From contig JAJKFH010000028.1 in assembly GCA_023333565.1 (NCBI GenBank), positions 124,001 through 188,000 of the forward strand: a DNA stretch of 64,000 bases. Direction: 5' to 3'. Below the pieces are notes generated by a model. The model did no database searches. It saw only the letters and a list, made by a program, of their open reading frames with translations, and was not told the DNA's origin. Origin of the DNA: Puffinus mauretanicus (Eukaryota > Chordata > Aves > Procellariiformes > Procellariidae). A program made the translations under genes and the position numbers. Positions 60,584-64,000 of this stretch are shown piece by piece (position 1 is the first letter of the stretch; each line of letters begins with the position of its first letter).

Positions 60584-61559
60584 GTAAGTGCATAATTGTG
60601 GAATAGCTACATAGCCACTTTAGCTATGTTTCACCGTAAGAGGTGGGTGGAGAAAAGCAATGTTTTATGTTTGTAAATAAATACATTGGCTTGGCAGTGT
60701 TTGGTTTTACTGTGGCTAGGGTTGAAAACCAAAACTCCCAGAGTTTCCCTGAAATGTTGCAAAGCAACCTCTGATTGTCCAGGGAGCTGTGCAACCTGGA
60801 AGTTCCATGGAGGAGTTCTAAGATGGTCTGAATGACTGGTGAACGTAGGACTTGGGATCCCACAAGGGTAGGCTTGCCAGAAACTGACCAGTTGGGCTTG
60901 TTGAACAACACACAGCAGAGTGTAAAAACACCAACAAACCCGTATCTCATTTCTGTGAGACCTTTTTTTTGCCACAACTGACATGCTTCTGTGTTTTTTC
61001 CAAATTTTTTGATTCCAGTGAAACAACAAACTTGGACATCTTTGTTTAGGCAGTGCTGTTGATGATCTGTGGGGCTTCTCATGTCACTTGATAAGCAAAA
61101 TGTGTGCGGCAGTCTGTAACATACTGTCTTTACCAGCTTTGCAGCAATGGGAGACGTTTCGAATAGCAGGCGTTATCTTGTGATAGTTCCAAGTGGACAC
61201 TGCCAGTAGACAGGTAGCAGCAATTAATATATGACATTTTTCAGCCTTTGTCTTCTCAGAAGACCACTTGACTCTTTCTAGGCACGTTTTTCCTTTCGGA
61301 TATCTTTCTTTCTGCCCTTTTTCTATTAAAAAATTACAAAAGTGTGAAAACAAAGCACCTCTCCATTCATCAATCAGTGTTACAATCTCAAAATCAGTAA
61401 GGAATCTTGTGTAAGCCAGTTTTAAGATAGGAAGATGCTGTTAAGAAAACCAGTAGCAAAATAATTCAGCTGGGAAAACTCCGTTTTAACCTAGTCGCAG
61501 GGCATGTTTTCCAAACTATTGATACATATCTGTTACGGTTTGGTTTCTGAAATATGGTT

Positions 61560-61830
61560 AGTGACTGGCAGATTACTTTAAGATCGTGTAGATTCAGAGA
61601 TGTTTTGGGGCAAGAAAAGACTGTTAAAATCTTTTAGTCTGACCTCCTGCACGTCACAGGCTATGAAACTTCACTTACTGATTCTTGCATCTAGTCAATA
61701 AGCTACTTGAGTAAGAGCATATATAAATCATAAGGAATTCCAGTGACGGCAAATCTGCCAGTTCCCTATGTCGGTTGTTCCAGTGGTTAATAACTTTCAG
61801 CAAACACTGTTGTGCCAAATAAATGACAGA
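61560..61830 (+). repeat. Ancient CR1-like repeat fragment (probable)
   Basis: The phrase series is TTTTAGTCTGACCTCCTGCA (61632-61651), ACAGGCTATGAAACTTCAC, CCAGTGACGGCAAATCTGCC and GTTGTTCCAGTGGTTAATAA. It matches the order known from degraded CR1-type elements of amniotes. It shares its core with the relic at 14690-14830. Family name and edges are uncertain. Confidence 0.5.
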
Positions 61831-62412
61831 CAGCACTCATGCTGGAAAAAGCAAGCTTGAACAATCAGACTGAAACATTCAACGTTATTTTCAAGCCTCT
61901 GCTAAGACTATATTATTATCCATGTGAAACTTCCCTTCTGCAACCACTGGGACTGCCACAATCTCAGTTTCTTTCTTAACCCTAAATGCTTGAAACCTGT
62001 AACCGAACCAGCACCAAATGTTGTGAAGAAATTACTTCATACAAAAAACTAAAACCCATGCACATTCTGGATGACATTTTAAACACCAGGATGTTACTTC
62101 TCTCTCTCAGCAAGCCACCAGGTACCTTCCAGTATTACTGGAGTCTGGAACTTTCTCCCCTTTTTGGGGAGTCTTGATAGTAAGATCTACCTCTAAGCCA
62201 CTTAGGCCTTATCTGGTGGAAAATCTTGAGATTTTGAGTAGCTTTCTCTAGCTGTTCTTTCATCTAATTGAAGTAATGTCCTGGTTTCGGCTGGGATAGA
62301 GTTAAATTTCTTCCTAGTGCTGTGTTTTGGATTTAGTATGAGAAGAATGTTGATAACGCACTGATGTTTTCAGTTGTTGCTAAGTACCCCGCTAGTCAAG
62401 GACATTCAGCTT

Positions 62413-62446
62413 AAAAAAAAAAAAAAAACAAAACAAAACAGGCACT
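62413..62446. repeat. A16 tract with CAAAA repeats inside the LTR
   Basis: Sixteen A (62413-62428) are followed by CAAAACAAAACA. It is a length-variable segment of the LTR U3. Confidence 0.9.
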
Positions 62447-62627
62447 GGGGGGGAGCAAAGCCGGGACAGCTGGCCCAGCTGGCCAATGGGGTATTCCATA
62501 CCATGTGACGTCATGCTCAGTATATGAGTGGTAGGCGTGATCCAGGAAGTCCCGATCGCTACTTGGTTATCGGTCAGCGTGGGTGGTGAGCAATTGCATT
62601 GTGCATCACTCATTTTTGTATATTCTA

Positions 62628-62662
62628 TCATTATCATTATCATTATTATTATTATCATTATT
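62628..62662. repeat. ATC/ATT trinucleotide microsatellite inside the LTR
   Basis: CATTATCATTATCATTATTA-type repeats lie between the TATA box and the ATTAAA poly(A) signal of the LTR, in its transcribed part. Confidence 0.9.
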
Positions 62663-64000
62663 TTCCCTTTTCTGTTCTATTAAACTGTCTCAACTCATGA
62701 GTTTTTCTCACTTTTACCCTTCCGATTCTCTCCCCTCCCACTGGGGGGGAGTGAGTGAGCGGCTGCGTGGTATTGGCTGCCTGTCAGGTTAAACCACGAC
62801 AAGTAGGTATCTGAAATCCAGCAAAATCTGGCTCTGGCAGGATGTAGGGTGCAAATCACACTGATGCTGTCAATGGATGGAGAGTAGGCATCCATTCCCA
62901 TTGTTCTGGACATTTCTGCATAATCTGGCATTGTCAGTCATTAGATATTCCTTAAAGAAGTGGCAGGGATCCAGGGTAGTACGCTACTTTTTTTTTTCTG
63001 GAAGCATGTATGCAATGAACAGTGATAGCAAACCATAGTTATGATTGTAGGCCACTTCGATTGTTATATAGTATTTATTTTGTAAGTCAGTCTTCTTTCT
63101 TATTTAGCATCTACTTGCAGGCACAAGGTAGGCTGCTGACAAAGCGTGGATGTCAGCAGTAGGCAGAGGGTACACTTGTCCCTATATGTGACTGTATGCT
63201 TACCTCTAAATTAACCCACTAGGGGGATTAGATTTGCTCTTTGGCAAAGAAAATGAGAGTGAAACCAATCTTGGACTTTACCTATACAACTCCTCCAGTC
63301 AAATGTAGATGTGTGCTCGAGCCCCTAAACGCTGGTATAGATGCAGCTCCAAGGAAGTCTTTCTGCCAGCTCCAGTTAATGAAACGTACCATCTTGGCAA
63401 ATGTTAGTTTGGTTCACTTATCACTGTTTCACGCTCACTTTTGTCAGTTTTGCAAACGTGAGCACAAGGAACTATCCCTTAAGACACTGTACGTAGCTCA
63501 GAACATTACGTCATTTTTCCTCAAGCACTGCAGACCACCACACACATATCATACCAGTCTCATGTTCTCTGCACTTACGTACCAGGTCTTGATCCTTGTG
63601 CTTAGGCTATACAGTGGCGTAGGCACAGAACAACTCCTGAGCCTTCTTGGATAGACATGCATAGGAGCATCTCCACTCAAACAGATCCCTTCAGTGTCCA
63701 TGAAATGGTTTCTTGGAGAGACGCTGAAAGAACCGATAGTAGGAATCGGGTAGCAGTGCTGATCAGTGCTCTGCCTGAAGGCAGTCATGCTATGGGCAAG
63801 GAGACTGTCAAAGACATTAGACTGAACTGTATTTTGGGATGAAATATTCTAGTAGGTAGATTTTGCAAAGCAGGATGTCTTCTGTGTATTCAGAGGATTT
63901 GTTCCTTTTCCATGGAATTAGAATGATGCCAATTTGATTGACGGTTTTTGAAAGTAGAAAGTGGCACTGTGAGCTCTTTGACATAGAGCCACAAGACTTG

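Larger units (their letters stand above)
62277..62801 (+). mobile_element. Solo LTR of an avian endogenous retrovirus (ERVL-like, TguLTR5-type)
   Basis: A 525-bp element begins TGTCCTGGTTTCGGCTGGGA and ends GGTTAAACCACGACA (TG...CA). The flanking 5-mers are AGTAA and AGTAG, consistent with a 5-bp target duplication with one mismatch. The internal layout is that of a complete LTR: CCAAT (62483-62487), TGACGTCA (62506-62513), TATATGA (62521-62527) and an ATTAAA poly(A) signal (62679-62684). No gag, pol or env sequence is present, so it is a solo LTR formed by recombination. The ends match a family I know to be common in neoavian genomes. The exact family name is from memory. Confidence 0.85.
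60584..64000 (+). other. ACOT12 intron 11 (partial)
   Basis: No exon matching the START domain is recognisable, so the intron extends past the window. It holds a CR1-like relic (about 61560-61830) and the solo LTR (62277-62801). Minus-strand frames of up to 152 codons at 60.6-61.35 kb have no recognisable product. Confidence 0.75.

Noticed and set aside
60624..61353. Minus-strand frames of 152, 132 and 89 codons after ACOT12 exon 11
   Set aside because: They overlap in different frames, have no recognised domain, and lie in an intron next to old repeat sequence. Chance is the simplest explanation.

Overview
This is vertebrate nuclear DNA, most likely from a bird. It is AT-rich, with long spaces between short exons that have GT/AG borders. 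Two neighbouring protein genes can be read, both on the + strand. The first is the 3' half of SSBP2, with six coding exons and a stop at 20014. The second is the 5' two thirds of ACOT12, with eleven coding exons starting at 38280 and running out of the window. The same head-to-tail SSBP2-ACOT12 order is known in other amniotes. A complete solo LTR at 62277-62801 has the ends and layout of a family that is widespread in neoavian birds, which argues for a neoavian rather than a chicken-like bird. The species cannot be named from this sequence.

Layout: 1-4164 is SSBP2 intron. 4165-20014 holds the six SSBP2 exons, which encode the last 120 residues. 20015 to about 20590 (or 20915) is a proximal 3' UTR with candidate poly(A) signals. 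About 20.9-37.6 kb has no recognisable gene. It contains several GC-richer patches, a possible broken minus-strand coding region at 31.6-32.2 kb, a UTR-like stretch with a strong poly(A) signal at 34.2 kb, and a G20 homopolymer. A CpG island at about 37.85-38.57 kb covers the ACOT12 promoter and first exon. ACOT12 exons 2-11 lie between 41093 and 60583. The remaining 3.4 kb is intron, with an old CR1-like relic and the solo LTR. The rest of the ACOT12 lipid-binding START domain must lie downstream.

The two genes are not known to work together. SSBP2 is a nuclear partner of the LDB1/LIM transcription complex. ACOT12 is a cytosolic acetyl-CoA hydrolase. Their adjacency is conserved synteny, not an operon-like arrangement.

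The most unusual structure is a 761-nt stretch without a single purine in ACOT12 intron 4. It is built from two successive 8-nt repeat variants and leaves long spurious reading frames open on both strands. I found no CRISPR array, tRNA, rRNA or convincing new biological system. The less certain items (possible retrocopies, GC patches, a distal 3' UTR end, an upstream in-frame ATG) are marked as such.
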